From NCBI GenBank assembly GCA_029582155.1, contig CM055905.1, positions 61,403,656-61,467,655 of the forward strand: a stretch of 64,000 nt of DNA, written 5' to 3'. The position numbers and the translations under genes were made by a program. This DNA comes from Panopea generosa. Taxonomy: Eukaryota > Mollusca > Bivalvia > Adapedonta > Hiatellidae. The notes beneath the pieces were generated by a model. That model had not been told where the DNA came from and did no database searches. It was given only the letters and a program-made list of their open reading frames with translations. This document shows positions 11,872 to 23,842 of the stretch, one piece after another (within the stretch, counting starts at the first letter, position 1; the number at the start of each line of letters is the position of its first letter).

Positions 11872-11945
11872 GGTATAGCACCACATTGGGAACAGGATGC
11901 GCTTCCGTGGGATAGTCGCATAATGGCGTTTATTAATAATTAAAA
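11872..11945 (-). mobile_element. Family A element, terminal fragment
   Basis: GCGCTTCCGTGGGATAGTCG and CATAATGGCG match the end of family A as seen at 36950-36985. It directly abuts the family C copy. Confidence 0.55.
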
Positions 11946-11949
11946 ACTG

Positions 11950-12520
11950 AATGATAACCCTCCAATAGTTGGATAGAAGTAGTATTTCATGTGATTAGAA
12001 TACCGCTGAATAACACAAAGCCTCAACTTATGTAGCGTACAATATACGAGACACCTTCTTATGCTACGTACTAAGCAAATTTTGGCGTTTAGCAGCCTTA
12101 TAACCTCGACTTGTATATTTATATAACGATATAACTTGATGGTTTGATATATAAAATAAATATAAAACACATAAAATTGTCACAGAATTGTTTCCGAAGT
12201 GATAAAAGAATCTGTAAATTATGTGTTTTCAATCTGACAGTGGTTCATTCCGTCACTTTTCTCAAATGTTTGAGGAAATGGTCTTGTTCCCATTCAAAAG
12301 CACATGCTCGCTTGAAACTTAAATATAATGCCGCTCGTATTGGCTATATCTTTGATTTAAAAACTAAATAATAATACGAAAATAAAGGGGTTTTCTTACT
12401 TCACTGCCCAACCGCGTGCACAAAAATAACAGGAAGTACCGGCTTATCGTGTGTAGTTATCACCGTAAATGCGGCGTAGTTGCCGTGTATGTAACGTATA
12501 CGTTGGACAGGGTGGTATTG
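11950..12520 (-). mobile_element. Family C repeat, right copy of an inverted pair
   Basis: This is the reverse-oriented partner of 9168-9665, about 500-570 bases long. It holds a minus-strand open segment whose peptide shares RCLVYCTLH and CVIQRYSN with the left copy. Confidence 0.7.
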
Positions 12521-12784
12521 CTATTCCAGCTTTTGCTCTAATCATCTGCAGCGAGAAATCACATCTGCTATGAACTAATTTGTAAATATTTCGAACCATA
12601 ATAAATAAATAAATAACTTTTTTTAGCACAAGAGTTGTCTTACTGTCACTGAAAACAACTGTGTGGTGAGACTAACACTGAGCCGTGTAAACATTAACAA
12701 GCAAAACAACACCCACACAAAATCAAATTTGTTTACAGTTCTTCCTAATGCAAGATTCGGAACAGAATATTTTACAAAGTGTTT

Positions 12785-12945
12785 ATCGCCCACGTTAGAT
12801 GTTGTGGGATCGATTCCCAGCTCGACCTGGTTGGTGAGCAATCTCCCATAAAACAACGCCCATTACCGGTCCTACCCAGGAAGCTGGCTCCAGAGCCACT
12901 CTGAGCTTGTTTCGCAATTGAGCTAAACTGAATTAGCATGACATT
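12785..12945 (+). mobile_element. tRNA-Val SINE, degraded
   Basis: It keeps GATCGATTCCCAGCTCGACC, the body segment CATAAAACAAC and CCTACCCAGGAAGC, and the tail GCAATTGAGCTAAA, as in the copy at 32351-32539. The A-box half is lost. Confidence 0.6.
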
Positions 12946-13194
12946 TTTATTCTATTAATGTTGGCGTGATTTAACATGTTTAGTTGATATGCCGTAAAAT
13001 TTATTTCTGCTGATAAGTGTAAAAAAAACGTAATAGTAACAAAAACACTAAATGATCGTAAAGACTTTCCCAAAGTATTGGCTGATATTTTTTCAAATAG
13101 ATATTACCGGAGATGCGTCAATTGGTGTTTAATAGAAATGCACGCTCTTTGAAAAATCAGACTAAATGAAACTGTTGTTACCAATATATAAATC

Positions 13195-13308
13195 TGTATC
13201 CATCTCTCATTTTCCTTCTCTGGCTCTCACTCTCGTTATCCATTCCTCTCTTTCTCTCTCATTACATTTTCCTCTCTCTATCGCACTAATTCTCACTTCC
13301 TATTTTCA

Positions 13309-13383
<75 letters not shown>

Positions 13384-13445
13384 TTCTGTCTCTCTTAATT
13401 TGTCCGTCTGTCTGTTTGTCTGTCTGTCTGCGCGCGCATGTGCTT
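13195..13445. repeat. CT microsatellite with TCTG run
   Basis: A nearly pure (CT)n tract lies at about 13312-13380 with degenerate CT flanks, followed by TGTCTGTCTG at 13405-13430. Confidence 0.95.
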
Positions 13446-14440
13446 GTGCACGTAGGTAAGTGAAAGAAATTATCAGTTAAACTTATGCTAGTATTACGAC
13501 CAATAGCACATTCAAACCAATAATATTGTGACAGATTAGCTCTTTTGACACAACTATTGTTATTTCGTCTCGCCGGTTGTATCTGGTGTCACCGATCGCT
13601 TCGTGATGTGATATAACACATTTATCGGATGTAATGTAAAAACAGAAAACTAAATTGACACCTTAACACAAAAAACTAACGATGTCTTTTATTTCGCACG
13701 TTTTGTTTACATATGATTCCATTGGAACAATATAAAAAAAAATTGTTTTTGCCAATCGGACAAACTCGGCTATTTCCGTCATATTTCCGATTGATGTTTT
13801 TTGCCGGAGCAGCTTATTGGATGACATTTCCTAAAGCGGTTAAATTTCATAAAAGCAGAAGTGTCTTTTCATGATAGTGTCGTTTTATGAACGACATGCT
13901 TCTGCAAATTTCAAAGTCTTATTTACTCTTTACATTTAATGTGCATCCTCTATTCTCCGAAATGGTCAGTTATTGAGTTTTTCCACCATTTCGGAGCGAT
14001 GCTACAAATTAAGGTTCCGGATAACCACAGCATCATTCCGTGTATCTCAGTGTGCTTGAAATATATAAACAGTTTGATCACGCGATCATGTTCAACTTCA
14101 CACAAACGTTTGTGTTACTTCACAAATACGAATTTGCATAATGTAATGGAAACTCAATTAAGTGTTAAATTGATGAAAGAGCAGGTGCAATTAATCTTTC
14201 TTATTCGATCTTAAATTGCGTATGGAGCAATCCATGCAAAGTTGAGATGCAAATTGCATTATCTCCGTTTCAATTTGTATGCGTATCTGCAACGAATTGT
14301 AAACACGTAACCAGGGTGAATGAGTAAGAAGCCAATGAGCAATTTGATATCAAAAGATACTCGAGTGCAAAATTTATTCGTTAAAAACTAGACTTTTTTA
14401 ATATTAATGTTAATAAAAATGGCAAACAAAGTGTACGCTT
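13446..14440. other. Intron sequence without recognised features
   Basis: No supportable exon. The open frame at 13939-14214 has no splice signals or codon character that would justify a gene call. Confidence 0.35.
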
Positions 14441-14442
14441 GT

Positions 14443-14493
14443 GACGCTCTATCGTGAGCGGCCAACAGTCTATCCACTACACTACCGCCCCGC
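14443..14493 (-). mobile_element. tRNA-Val SINE head fragment
   Basis: The minus strand reads GGGGCGGTAGTGTAGTGGAT and then the CTCACGA anticodon region. The B box and body are missing. Confidence 0.6.
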
Positions 14494-15464
14494 TTATAGT
14501 CATGATACCATCGTATCGACTCTTCCGCTGCTCTAACCATGCCTTTAATGGTATGTAAATAATACATCAAACGTTCGTAGGTGTAAATACGAAACTAAAA
14601 CTAGTCATAAACAGACAGGTCACGTGCTCAGGTCCGCATTTGATATTCCTTTTGTTTCATCTAGTTCTTGAGCAAATGTTCACCTACTATATTTCTGGAA
14701 GTTTAAACTAGTGCGGCCTACTAACTAGTGCTGGTCACACCATCGGCAGCGTTGTCCAGAATCTATAAAGTCAGATCAACTATACAACGTTTGTTCTAAC
14801 TCTACAAATCGTAAGAAAAATGTCTGTACACAAGAATTAGTCTGCATCCTGTGCAGGCATTTTTGTCCGCTTGATGCTTTTTGCCCGCAGAAACATTAGA
14901 AATACGCCAACTTATGTATGCATGACATATTTTGTCCACAGAAAATTAAAAAAATGAAGATTTAGTACAATGAAGATTATTGTCTGTTTACCATTAAAAG
15001 TCGCCGTGCTTCTGTTTTAGGACGAAAACTATTGTTGACAAACATTGTTAAGCAGACAAAATGCACCGCCATGCACTCGAATAATGCATATTTTTCTCCT
15101 TTACTAGTATTTTTAAAATAGTTCATATGGCGCTCTTGTTTATCAAACGTTTTCAATTAAGCCAATTTTCTGCAACTGTTTTGCAATGGACATACTTTAG
15201 AAATGTCGCTCGTTAGTCAAAGTCAGACAGTCAAAATGGTGACATAAAAATAATTTTACTCATTTTCATTGTGCCAAAATTTCAATCGTCAATTATATAT
15301 TTTCATTAGCACGCCATTGTATTCGCGGCCTATTCGAGTTACTACCCCCGGACAGCTGGTGAGGAATTTTAATCGACGAACAATGTTCCTGGAACATGTT
15401 CTTAGTGTTCTTACGTCGAACATATTCTCACTTAAAAAAAAACTGCTCGCAAAAAGATGGTCCG
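14494..15464. other. Intron sequence without recognised features
   Basis: AT-rich, with nothing recognised. Confidence 0.35.
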
Positions 15465-15465
15465 T

Positions 15466-15772
15466 AAATATGAGCATATCATTGGTCCAGTGGTTAAAGC
15501 CTTGGTCTGCGAACCCAGGGGTTACATGTCCGATCCCCGCTCCTCCAACTAAAACTACTGATCAGTCTTTAGGATGATTCTTTAACAAAAATCGAGGTCC
15601 CATGTATTGGTGCTAAACATCGGGTATGTTAAAAGAACAAGGGACGCTACAAAAGGGTCTTCTGTATCTCTGCACTATCCTCCTATGACTTAAAATTACT
15701 AATACTCTTCTGGAGGCGTCGCCCGTATGGGAAACCAGTGGCGACGATAAATAAAGTCATCATCATGAAGTG
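15466..15772 (+). mobile_element. tRNA-derived SINE, long-bodied family
   Basis: The head has ATTGGTCCAGTGGTTAAAGC and a weak B box (CATGTCCGATCCCCGC). The body is about 200 bases and ends GGAAACCAGTGGCGACGATA then AATAAAGTCATCATCATGA, a plausible short-repeat tail. Only one copy is visible in the window, so the family is inferred from structure. Confidence 0.6.
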
Positions 15773-16702
15773 TTACTCTCCTTTGACCCGATCATACTTT
15801 ACTGTACAATTTACTATGAGGCAACGAGGAAATGTTCCGCTAACTTTGACAGAAAAAAAGCTTTAATCTACTAAAAAGGCTCAATTCCATTTTGTTTAAC
15901 TGTAACACGAGATCTATACACTTCTAATAAATTATTTATAATAACACTAAGTTCGAAAAAGGCACCACAATCCATATTTTGTACGTGTGCATTTTATCCT
16001 TAAAAAGAATCCCTTACGAAAACATTCGTTTGTATCAATTATACAGTGTACGGGATTGTCCAGGTCTGGAAAAATCGAACGATCAATCGATTGTAATTTA
16101 ATGATCTCTTTTTTCAATAAAAAAATAGTAGAGTTTGTTCTCCGTTTCTATGTTTGCTTCATTTGCTTTTGTTTGGATAAGTCTGTTGCGTGGATTGCAC
16201 TGGTGCCTTTGATTGGAATATCTTGTTTGGATGCTGGGAGATTAAGTGATGTTTTTTTTATTAACGTTGTGGGACAGTTGTGGGTCTGTGAATTGATAGT
16301 TTAGTGAAAGTGGTGTTTATTCTTCTAATAAATGATGTGTATTTTAGTTTCTTTCTTTAAATAAGATTTTTAGATTGTTTAGTAAAAATGAAATGCGATG
16401 TAACTGGCAATGCAGTTAATAATAATATTGTTCATTCGTGATGATTTCTTTAGTTTTGTAAATAAAAGAAGACATTTTAAATAAATATTTTATCTATTTC
16501 ATTAACTTTAAAGTGGATATTATTATTCGAGGGAAACATATATGCAAAAATATTTATTGTAATTGAGAAATTTAAAGGTGAAATAACATTCGTTGACTGT
16601 TGTAAAAATATTAATAGACTGGTTTATGCATATTTTACCTGCGTAAGCTGCAGTGTATTGTTGTAAAACAATAGAACCAGTCATTAATAATTCGTAGACA
16701 AT

Positions 16703-16709
16703 TATAAAA
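16703..16709 (+). promoter_or_regulatory. TATA-like box upstream of exon B
   Basis: TATAAAA begins 40 bases before the ATG of exon B. If used, transcription would start near 16733 and leave a leader of about ten bases. An in-frame TAA upstream of the ATG, with no AG acceptor between them, agrees with exon B being a first coding exon. Confidence 0.35.
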
Positions 16710-16742
16710 CCATACTAAACATACGATATCATCCGCGTCAAT

Positions 16743-17014
16743 ATGGAAAATAAAAAAGTTGAAAAGAACACTCGGAAAAGCTTTGTGAACGAGGAAGAGT
16801 ATCAGACCAATAGCAATGCCCGGATGTTTGCTTCGAGCAGCAATCTCGGAGGGCAAGACGATCAGAAAAAAGAGGATGACAGGACGCAAAAACAACATTT
16901 GAGTATTATAAAACGTATTCTGGACATGTTTAACTTAGAGGAAACTAAGAAAAAGTACGAATCGCAAAATGTGGTCGAATTTGTTCTTGATCCCAACGAT
17001 TTTGGCTACGACTG
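16743..17014 (+). CDS. Gene 1, alternative first coding exon B
   Basis: ATG at 16743 opens 90 codons plus two bases, ending at a strong donor (CTG|GTAAGT, GT at 17015). The peptide is hydrophilic (MENKKVEKNTRKSFVNEEEY at the start), then a helical-looking segment (HLSIIKRILDMFNLEETKKK) and an end with VVEFVLDPNDFGYD. It ends in phase 2 exactly like exon A, so TG+C makes a Cys codon on joining exon 20349-20469. An internal exon read from exon A is excluded by the upstream in-frame stop. It could instead belong to an overlapping transcript. Confidence 0.65.
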
Positions 17015-17154
17015 GTAAGTCAGTTTTAAAGTAGCTCGTTGTCACTATCGTAAATCCTTTTGCACATAAAACATTTCTTAACGTTGTGTCGATATGGTTG
17101 CCATAGATTTTATTAACACATACCATCATCATTTTGATTGTCCTCCTCTTTATT

Positions 17155-17168
17155 CATTATCATATCAC

Positions 17169-17230
<62 letters not shown>

Positions 17231-17236
17231 CCACCA
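17155..17236. repeat. (ATC)n microsatellite
   Basis: About 25 pure CAT/ATC units, 140 bases downstream of the exon B donor. Confidence 0.95.
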
Positions 17237-17280
17237 CATAGTTACAATGTAATGGGAGTGTTTTCATCTCCAATTTTTTA

Positions 17281-17572
17281 GCCGGGCTCAGTAAGCTCCG
17301 TCGGTAGTGCAACTAACTATCAATCCAGGGATCGCGAGTTCGAATTCCGGCCCGGCAACAGTCTCCGTGGTGATTGATAAACAACACTGCATCTAATTAT
17401 CAATCGTCCCTCACCGCTGATTCAAGTGGGAAAGTTTTCGGTTAGTTGCGGAGACTGGGTGTGCTCGAGTACTGATTAACCTTTCAAGATCCCAGAAAAC
17501 AGTGTTTAGGATAACTGGTCGTCTGTTAGCCCTCGATGGCATCAAATGACGCTAATCAATCAATCAGTCAAT
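17281..17572 (+). mobile_element. tRNA-Asn SINE, full-length diverged copy
   Basis: The head and B box (GCGAGTTCGAATTCCGGCCC), the body landmark CTCACCGCTGATTCAAGTGG and TGTTAGCCCTCGATGGCAT are intact. The tail is CAAT/CAGT repeats. Confidence 0.8.
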
Positions 17573-18077
17573 CAGTAAAGGACAAGAAAAAAAACATATA
17601 TTGAACTCTCTTTTCACATACATATAGAACACTCCCTACAGAATCACAAAAATATACTACAAAATGTTCAAGGGTGTAGCTAGCCTAAAAGTTATGTGCA
17701 TGTCCAAATATGCCCCCACCCCCTACCACTCGAAAAAAAGTGTGTATATAATGACTGGTGAATTTTCACGTATATATTTGAAACAGAGTTAAACACATTT
17801 TGAACCTGATTTATTTTTGAATTTGTTAAAAAAATATGCTTCTGAAAATTATGTGCAGGTAGCTACGCTACTGGTGTTGTGTTTTATATTGATTAGTTAA
17901 CATCTTTCAGTTTATTGACTTGCGTCTTGCACTACGTCACCACGACGTTTGTCTGTGTTCTATTGTTCGCATTCACACCCAACAGTAATCCAAGCTTCAA
18001 CAATCGTCATTAATAATATCAATCGTTCAATCAACAATCGATACAGCTTGTGAGACTGAGGGTAGTTGAATACGGAG

Positions 18078-18080
<3 letters not shown>

Positions 18081-18120
<40 letters not shown>

Positions 18121-18135
18121 GAGAGACAGAGAGAA
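18081..18135. repeat. (GA)n microsatellite
   Basis: GA dinucleotides with GACA interruptions. Confidence 0.95.
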
Positions 18136-19555
18136 AAGATATGTTACAATTATACTAGATTAGTTTAACATATAGCTGAAGAATTAATGACAAAACATGT
18201 TGCTGTCAGTCGACACTTCCACCTGTGATACCTGAACAGGTAAAAGACCCGCATGCATTTGCCATGAACAGAGACCATTGAAAAAGGTTTTTCATGAATA
18301 TTTTATATATGTTTGTCTTGTCATTAACCTGAAAGTAATTAATGTTTCCTTTTGTATGAGAAATCTTTGTGGAGACACACTCCCTTAATCTGGACATAAA
18401 ATGTTTAACGATACAGGGTAGGTAAAATGATATCGCTGGGTTTGTAAAGATAATGCAATTAAAATAAAAGGCCGTTTGTCGTATAACGGCGGAAATGTGC
18501 TTCCGTACCCATTAACTCAACTGTAGCAGAAGAGAATCTATTTTATTGCTGAATAAAAATGTTTTACGTTTGAAAACCTGTCATGTAAAACAATTTTACA
18601 ACTGATTTTAAATGAGGAAAATGTAAGCAACTGTTGTACTTGCCAGACAGCAAACATTTAGATATTTTATATATGTAGAACAGGTGTAAAATAGTTTGGT
18701 AAATCGTTCAGTATATATTAAAGGCGCATTAAACTTTCGAAACGACCAATTTTTGTTTATAATTTCAGTCCATTTTACTACCCGGCTCAGTAAGTTCATA
18801 GCCTACATGTTTATTTGACCTCTAAGAAAGTTTGCAAACAACGATATAAGTAAAAAAATGCAATATTTTCAAAAAAATGCAAACGGGTGTTTGTTTACAA
18901 ATTATTGGTCGTTTCTTCCCGTAATATATTAGACATAAAACGGCAAACTACGAGTCCGTTTGGAACGGTGACGGACAATAATTTATGCGCCTTTCGATGT
19001 GTGTGTGTCCGAATATTGGTGTAGGAACAGTCGGAAAACAACCGAGTCATTACGGAATCTTAATATATGCATCTGACACATACTGAATGATTAAGTTTTA
19101 ATACCAATTTCTAAATAACATGAATTGATCTACTCTTAATTTAAACTTTCATCCATCAAAATTTGCGTTGACCTTTGCTCTCGAAAATCACCATTTTCTT
19201 TCAACAACTATTCAACCGAATTTGAAAAATGAAGTATTGTATTTACTTCTAAAGGACAGTTGTTGTGACATACTTTGTGGTTTTCCTAAATACGTCTGTG
19301 TTCACAAATCCCTCTCCCCCATCCCCCACCATCCCCTCCCATAAAATATTACTAAAACACGCTCCCCAAGCCATATACCAGAGTATGTGGACTGGACATG
19401 TCTAAAGTCGCTCTGTGTAGTCTCGAACCTTGGACATCTTGCCAACAGGGCGATGTCTTCACCAACCGGGTCATTCGATCTGCTTGCATATATAATGGTG
19501 TGGTTCCACCATTGTTTTTCCTTATAATTTCTATAGTGAACGAAACGTTTTCTAA
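18136..19555. other. Intron sequence without recognised features
   Basis: No exon consistent in phase with gene 1 and no repeat shared within the window were recognised. Confidence 0.35.
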
Positions 19556-19557
19556 CG

Positions 19558-19950
19558 CTGGTCATTCAGGGAAAGACCCAAATCAAACAAGGGAAACTTA
19601 CATTTTATTGTGTTATTTTTTTACATCTGCAGTGCCAAAAGTAGGAGTCATGTTTCATCCAAAACGTTTTTTTCTGTTCAGTCACTTCAGTTTGTACACT
19701 GTTGACAATGTGAAAAACATGTTTTCATTCAAAGCATCAATTTATTTTCTCTCTAAATTCATAATTCAAACATGACAATGCTTTCAAAATATTCCAAATA
19801 CATCAGCAATGTCATTGAAATCACGAAATAAGTATTGACATAAGGAAAATGCATTTTTAGATAGGAAGAAACACGAATTATTTATCACCGTCGCACGGAA
19901 GCACTTCCCCGCCGAGGCACTTCCTGTTTGCAACGGAGGCGTTATGCCTA
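19558..19950 (+). mobile_element. Family A element, nearly complete
   Basis: It aligns with 50690-51108 from GTCATTCAGGGAAAGACCC, through the TTACATTTTATTGTG segment and CTGTTGACAA, to GCACTTCCTGTTTGCAAC and TTATGCCTAA. The outermost left end is not recognisable. Confidence 0.65.
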
Positions 19951-20348
19951 ACAAATAACAGGTAACGTGACTACTGTGGCGTGATTCTCCGTCCTACCTT
20001 ATCAAATATGTATTTGTTTTCGAATTCCTACGGGAAACAGAATTGTTTGCGTTCATGCGATATGGGGATATTGTACATACGGTAAATGTATGGTGAACTG
20101 TTTGTGTCATGTCGTTCTGTCGTTCTGATGTGGCGACAACATGAAGACAAATATGAAGTTTATCGAGCTGGCGGGCCGAAATGACGGCGTTTCATTCCCT
20201 AAAGAGCGCCGACCGGAAAGTTTGTCTTCCTTGTAGGATAACATTAACTTTGAAGCAGACGGCAAACGTGGAACATGTTATTGGAGCGTGTCTGCGACAA
20301 TTGCAACGGTACTGTGACTGAAAATAATATATATTTTATATATTACAG

Positions 20349-20469
20349 CTCCTTGTCAACGACTCGCGTTAGACAGCGCCTATGTGACTTGATGGGAACA
20401 GACGTCATCCGCCTGAATGACAAGAGGTATTTCCAAAAGCTGTCAGAGCGTCTAGGAGAAGAATATGAC
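20349..20469 (+). CDS. Gene 1, exon 2 (first shared exon)
   Basis: The acceptor is TATTACAG|C and the donor GAC|GTAAGC. The first base completes the split codon from exon A (Arg) or B (Cys), and 40 codons follow in phase 0. The peptide contains TTRVRQRLCDLMGTDVIRLN and KRYFQKLSERLGEEYD, which looks like a short folded helical segment. It is the best candidate for a conserved domain in this protein. Confidence 0.8.
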
Positions 20470-21087
20470 GTAAGCATTTTATCTATTTGATCTTATAGAT
20501 TTAAAAAGATGGTAGATCTTTTTTCTTTTTTTTTTTAAAGTGCAAAAGTGAGTCGCAACTGAACGTGAACTGATGTACGAACACGTTTGCATGCATTGTT
20601 TCACCTACTACATCAATATGAAAAAAAATACTACGAGGGTCTTTCAATATATAATGCAATTTAAATAACGTATTATACTCCCTCAAAGTAATGTCGCTGT
20701 AGTTGATGACCTATGTCCATCGCTTCGGCAGAGCTTCTATTCCGTTGCTAGGCAACCACGCCCATATACCCTCACCTGCTCGGCCACGGCAACTTCAATC
20801 TCCACTAGATCAGCGAATCGAATTCCCCTCATATTTTCTTAAAATCTTGGGAATAATTCATATTCGTAGGGGCTAATGTCAGGAGAATATGCAGGATGGT
20901 CCAGCTGTCCAATAAAATACATTACGAGGTTTTATTCAATAACTGATCCGGCTTGGTCACTTAAAATAAGAAATTGAACATGCAGTTCGGTTCTGGGTCT
21001 GTTCGGTAGTTAATCTATCCCAGTCCCTGGTATCTCTCAAATGTGGTAGTTTGGTCGTTAAATGAAAAGCCGAAACTTATTTGCATG

Positions 21088-21150
21088 CTGATTGGTCAGT
21101 TGCTTCAGGGAAAGTTGAATGACGTCACAGTTTGATAAACGTAATAATGC
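21088..21150 (-). mobile_element. Family E repeat fragment
   Basis: GCTGATTGGTCAGTTGCTTC and GGGAAAGTTGAATGACGTCA are the reverse of the core of family E. It includes TGACGTCA at 21120-21127. Confidence 0.65.
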
Positions 21151-21326
21151 TATGAATTGTGTTCCTGCTGTTTCAACATACCTGCTTTGGGAAATATCAC
21201 GGACTGAGATAGACTTCCACGATTTCATGAAATAAATGTGCATCCTTCAAATCTCAAGTGACATCAGCTAGCTTATTGTCCTCGTCTTCGGATTATTACA
21301 ATTTTTGTTGTTGTTTCCTTTTATAG

Positions 21327-21494
21327 TCAATTATGGATAAACAGGAAGATGCTCGGGCAGCGTCAGAAAATCAGCGTCTGCGCAGGTTAATGCTGGAGGG
21401 TGTAATTGACACGCCGAATGACTACAGGGCGGTCATCCAAGGTGATCACAAGAAGAAATTAAAGAAAAAGAAGAAAAGGAAAAGTAAGAAATTG
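21327..21494 (+). CDS. Gene 1, exon 3 with basic patch
   Basis: Acceptor CTTTTATAG|TC after a pyrimidine-rich run, donor TTG|GTAGGT, 56 codons, phase 0 at both ends. The first half is a charged helix (DKQEDARAASENQRLRRLML). The C-terminal end holds a run of about a dozen Lys/Arg residues (KKKLKKKKKRKSKK) that could act as a nuclear localisation signal or bind nucleic acid or tubulin. Confidence 0.85.
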
Positions 21495-21585
21495 GTAGGT
21501 ATAATATATATAAAAATCAATATGGCAATCAAGTATCTACTGCAGACACCATTGACCAGTCGTGAGGTTATTATTTTATACTAAT

Positions 21586-21764
21586 TCATTTTAGCTCGAT
21601 TGCAATGAAAACTCAGAGCTCATATGAATCGCTCACGGGACCGCTTCCTGGGTAAAACCAGTATTGAGTGTTTTCTTATTAGAAGCATTGGGTCGAACTG
21701 GGGATCGAACCCGCAATATCTGTCGTGAGCGGCTAACATTTTATCCATTACACTACCGCCCCGT
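21586..21764 (-). mobile_element. tRNA-Val SINE, full length
   Basis: Read on the minus strand: GGGGCGGTAGTGTAATGGAT, B box GGGTTCGATCCCC, a body with CTGGTTTTACCCAGGAAGCG and the end TGCAATCGAGCTAAAATGAA. It lies about 90 bases downstream of exon 3. Confidence 0.75.
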
Positions 21765-21967
21765 CTTTTGTTATAGTTAATTTTATTTGAAATGTACTCA
21801 TATATGTACATCATGGTGAATACTTTCGCCAAGATAGTTCGATTTAGTTGACCACTCGATGGGCAGATTCTGCCGTCAGATTAGTTAAACAACTGTATTG
21901 CCAATCTATTTACACATATACATGTTATAAGCATACAACGAACAATAAAATGAATAAGACAAAATGT

Positions 21968-22382
21968 CTCACACCACTATTACATTTCCCATAGCGCTCC
22001 ACTGTAACATTTATGTCCAAAACACAGTGAAAAAAATCTGCAGCATTTGTCTGGGCTTAAATACTTCACTGGTTTAAGAACTGCAGTTATAAAGAAAGAA
22101 AGTCGTACTTCGACGAGTTTTTTTTTAATTTAATGATTTTGTGATACCCGTTAATTTCCATAGTAAAATATGTCAACTATTCGCCCACGATTCGGTTCGA
22201 ATCATCCAATCTAAAATGACACATAATTGCCTATCAATCTGGTATCAGTATCAAATTTTCAGTGGTGATTTCTAAAAGACTGACCATTTAACACATGGTA
22301 GGAAAAAATAAATCATTACAATATAAAGCCCTAAAAAGAAGAATCTGTCGGGAGTATGCAAGGGAGATAATAGTGGTGTGAG
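21968..22382. mobile_element. Family D element with terminal inverted repeats, complete
   Basis: The left end CTCACACCACTATTA (21968) is mirrored exactly by the right end TAATAGTGGTGTGAG (ending 22382). The element is 415 bases with no coding capacity, so it is MITE-like. A related copy at 45470-45896 has the same ends with one mismatch in each repeat. A target-site duplication is not evident. Confidence 0.75.
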
Positions 22383-22905
22383 TCCAAAATTGGATGGCAA
22401 CAAGATGGAATAGAAACATTTTATTTAAGCCAAACATGGCCCATGAACAATATAAAATATAAGCAAATATATATTACATGTGACTATAACAAGCAATGTT
22501 AACTAAATAGTGTAAATATTGTCAAATGTTTTCTTCTAAAACGAAAACGCTATAAATATGTCAATTGTGACAACACTATGTTTAAAGTGTTTATTTTTGA
22601 CATTGTTTTAGGAGAGATTTATCGAAATAAATTTTGATATTTATATAAATTTTAATAAAAAATATAGTTTTTAAGTTTTTCAAATTTGTTTTTGAGGTTT
22701 CAAAGGACGTAACTACATATTATGTTATGAACTGTGAAGAGTTGTCTGCGCATTTCAGACCTGCAAGGAACGATGAAATAAATATGGATGACTTGGTGAA
22801 CACGTTCTCTCCACATTCCGCAACCACTAGCTTTTATATTAATTTTTACATGCTAATGTCAACATTGTTTAAAAAATCATAAATATCATTTTTGTTTTCG
22901 TAAAG

Positions 22906-23004
22906 ACTTCTGATGGAAGGCCGACTTCTGGATACGACGAGAGCAACGCAACGATGACGTCACATGGTTCCGACAACGAAGACGACGCCAGCTCTAAAAC
23001 GAAC
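22906..23004 (+). CDS. Gene 1, exon 4
   Basis: Acceptor TCGTAAAG|AC, donor AAC|GTCAGT, 33 codons, phase 0. The peptide is Ser/Thr/Asp/Asn-rich (SDGRPTSGYDESNATMTSHG, then GSDNEDDASS), typical of a disordered, phosphorylatable linker. Confidence 0.75.
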
Positions 23005-23514
23005 GTCAGTGTTTGTTTTTTTTTTCAAATAATCATTATTGATTCCATTTGCAGTTTTGATCATCTGCGATGCTTTCTTTTCTAAACTACAAACGTCTTA
23101 AAAAGATGTGCAGAAGAAACGTTTGAATTTGGGAGTATGATTTGATTGGCTGAAACAACTACACCTCTGCAATTGTTATGTTTTAATAAATACAGATTTT
23201 ATTAATAGATATATGAACGATAGAATCTTGATACAGTTTGGAAATCGCCGAGGTCGTCCGATTGTTTGAATCCACCAATCAGAAATTTTAATCTACCGTA
23301 ATATTTTTGTTCTAGGAACGTGTTTTTTTAAGAAAAGTAAGCGTCGTGGATGATCAAGACTATTTCATTTGTAATGACTCGACTGATTCCTGATAACTAT
23401 TTCAGTTGGCCTACCGTTGATGTGAACTCGTTACGAATGTGCGAGATAGTGTCTAACTGTCTCGACACTGATATACGTTTTATGTGATTTTCTTTTGTAA
23501 TATTGTTACAGAAC

Positions 23515-23842
23515 GAGAAAAAATATGCAGCCAGTCCGGGACTCGAACCCGGGACCCTACCAACTGAGCTAATTGAACCGCTTACATACATTTCTCTACT
23601 AGTAGGTTACGTACACACTGTGACATATTCCCTCACAAATTTGAAATTCGTTTCCGAATTTCCATTGAGACCAGAGAATTGTGAATGTTTCTTGGAACAT
23701 AATATAAGTCGCAAATGTAAAAGGACGAGACATGTATGCAGCCAGTCTGGGACACGTACCCGGGACCCCACCGACTGCGCTTATCGAACCGCTTACATAA
23801 ATTTCTCTCCTAGTAGGTTATGTATACACACTGTGACAAAAT
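23515..23842 (-). mobile_element. Dimeric tRNA-Thr-like SINE repeat lacking both anticodon arms
   Basis: On the minus strand two monomers with a period of about 211 bases share TGTAAGCGGTT, a shortened tRNA-like body and GACTGGCTGCATA. Compared with the + strand copy at 608-985, both monomers lack about 21 bases covering the whole anticodon stem-loop, so the D arm runs directly into the T arm. The spacer keeps CCAAGAAACATTCACAATTC. Confidence 0.7.
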
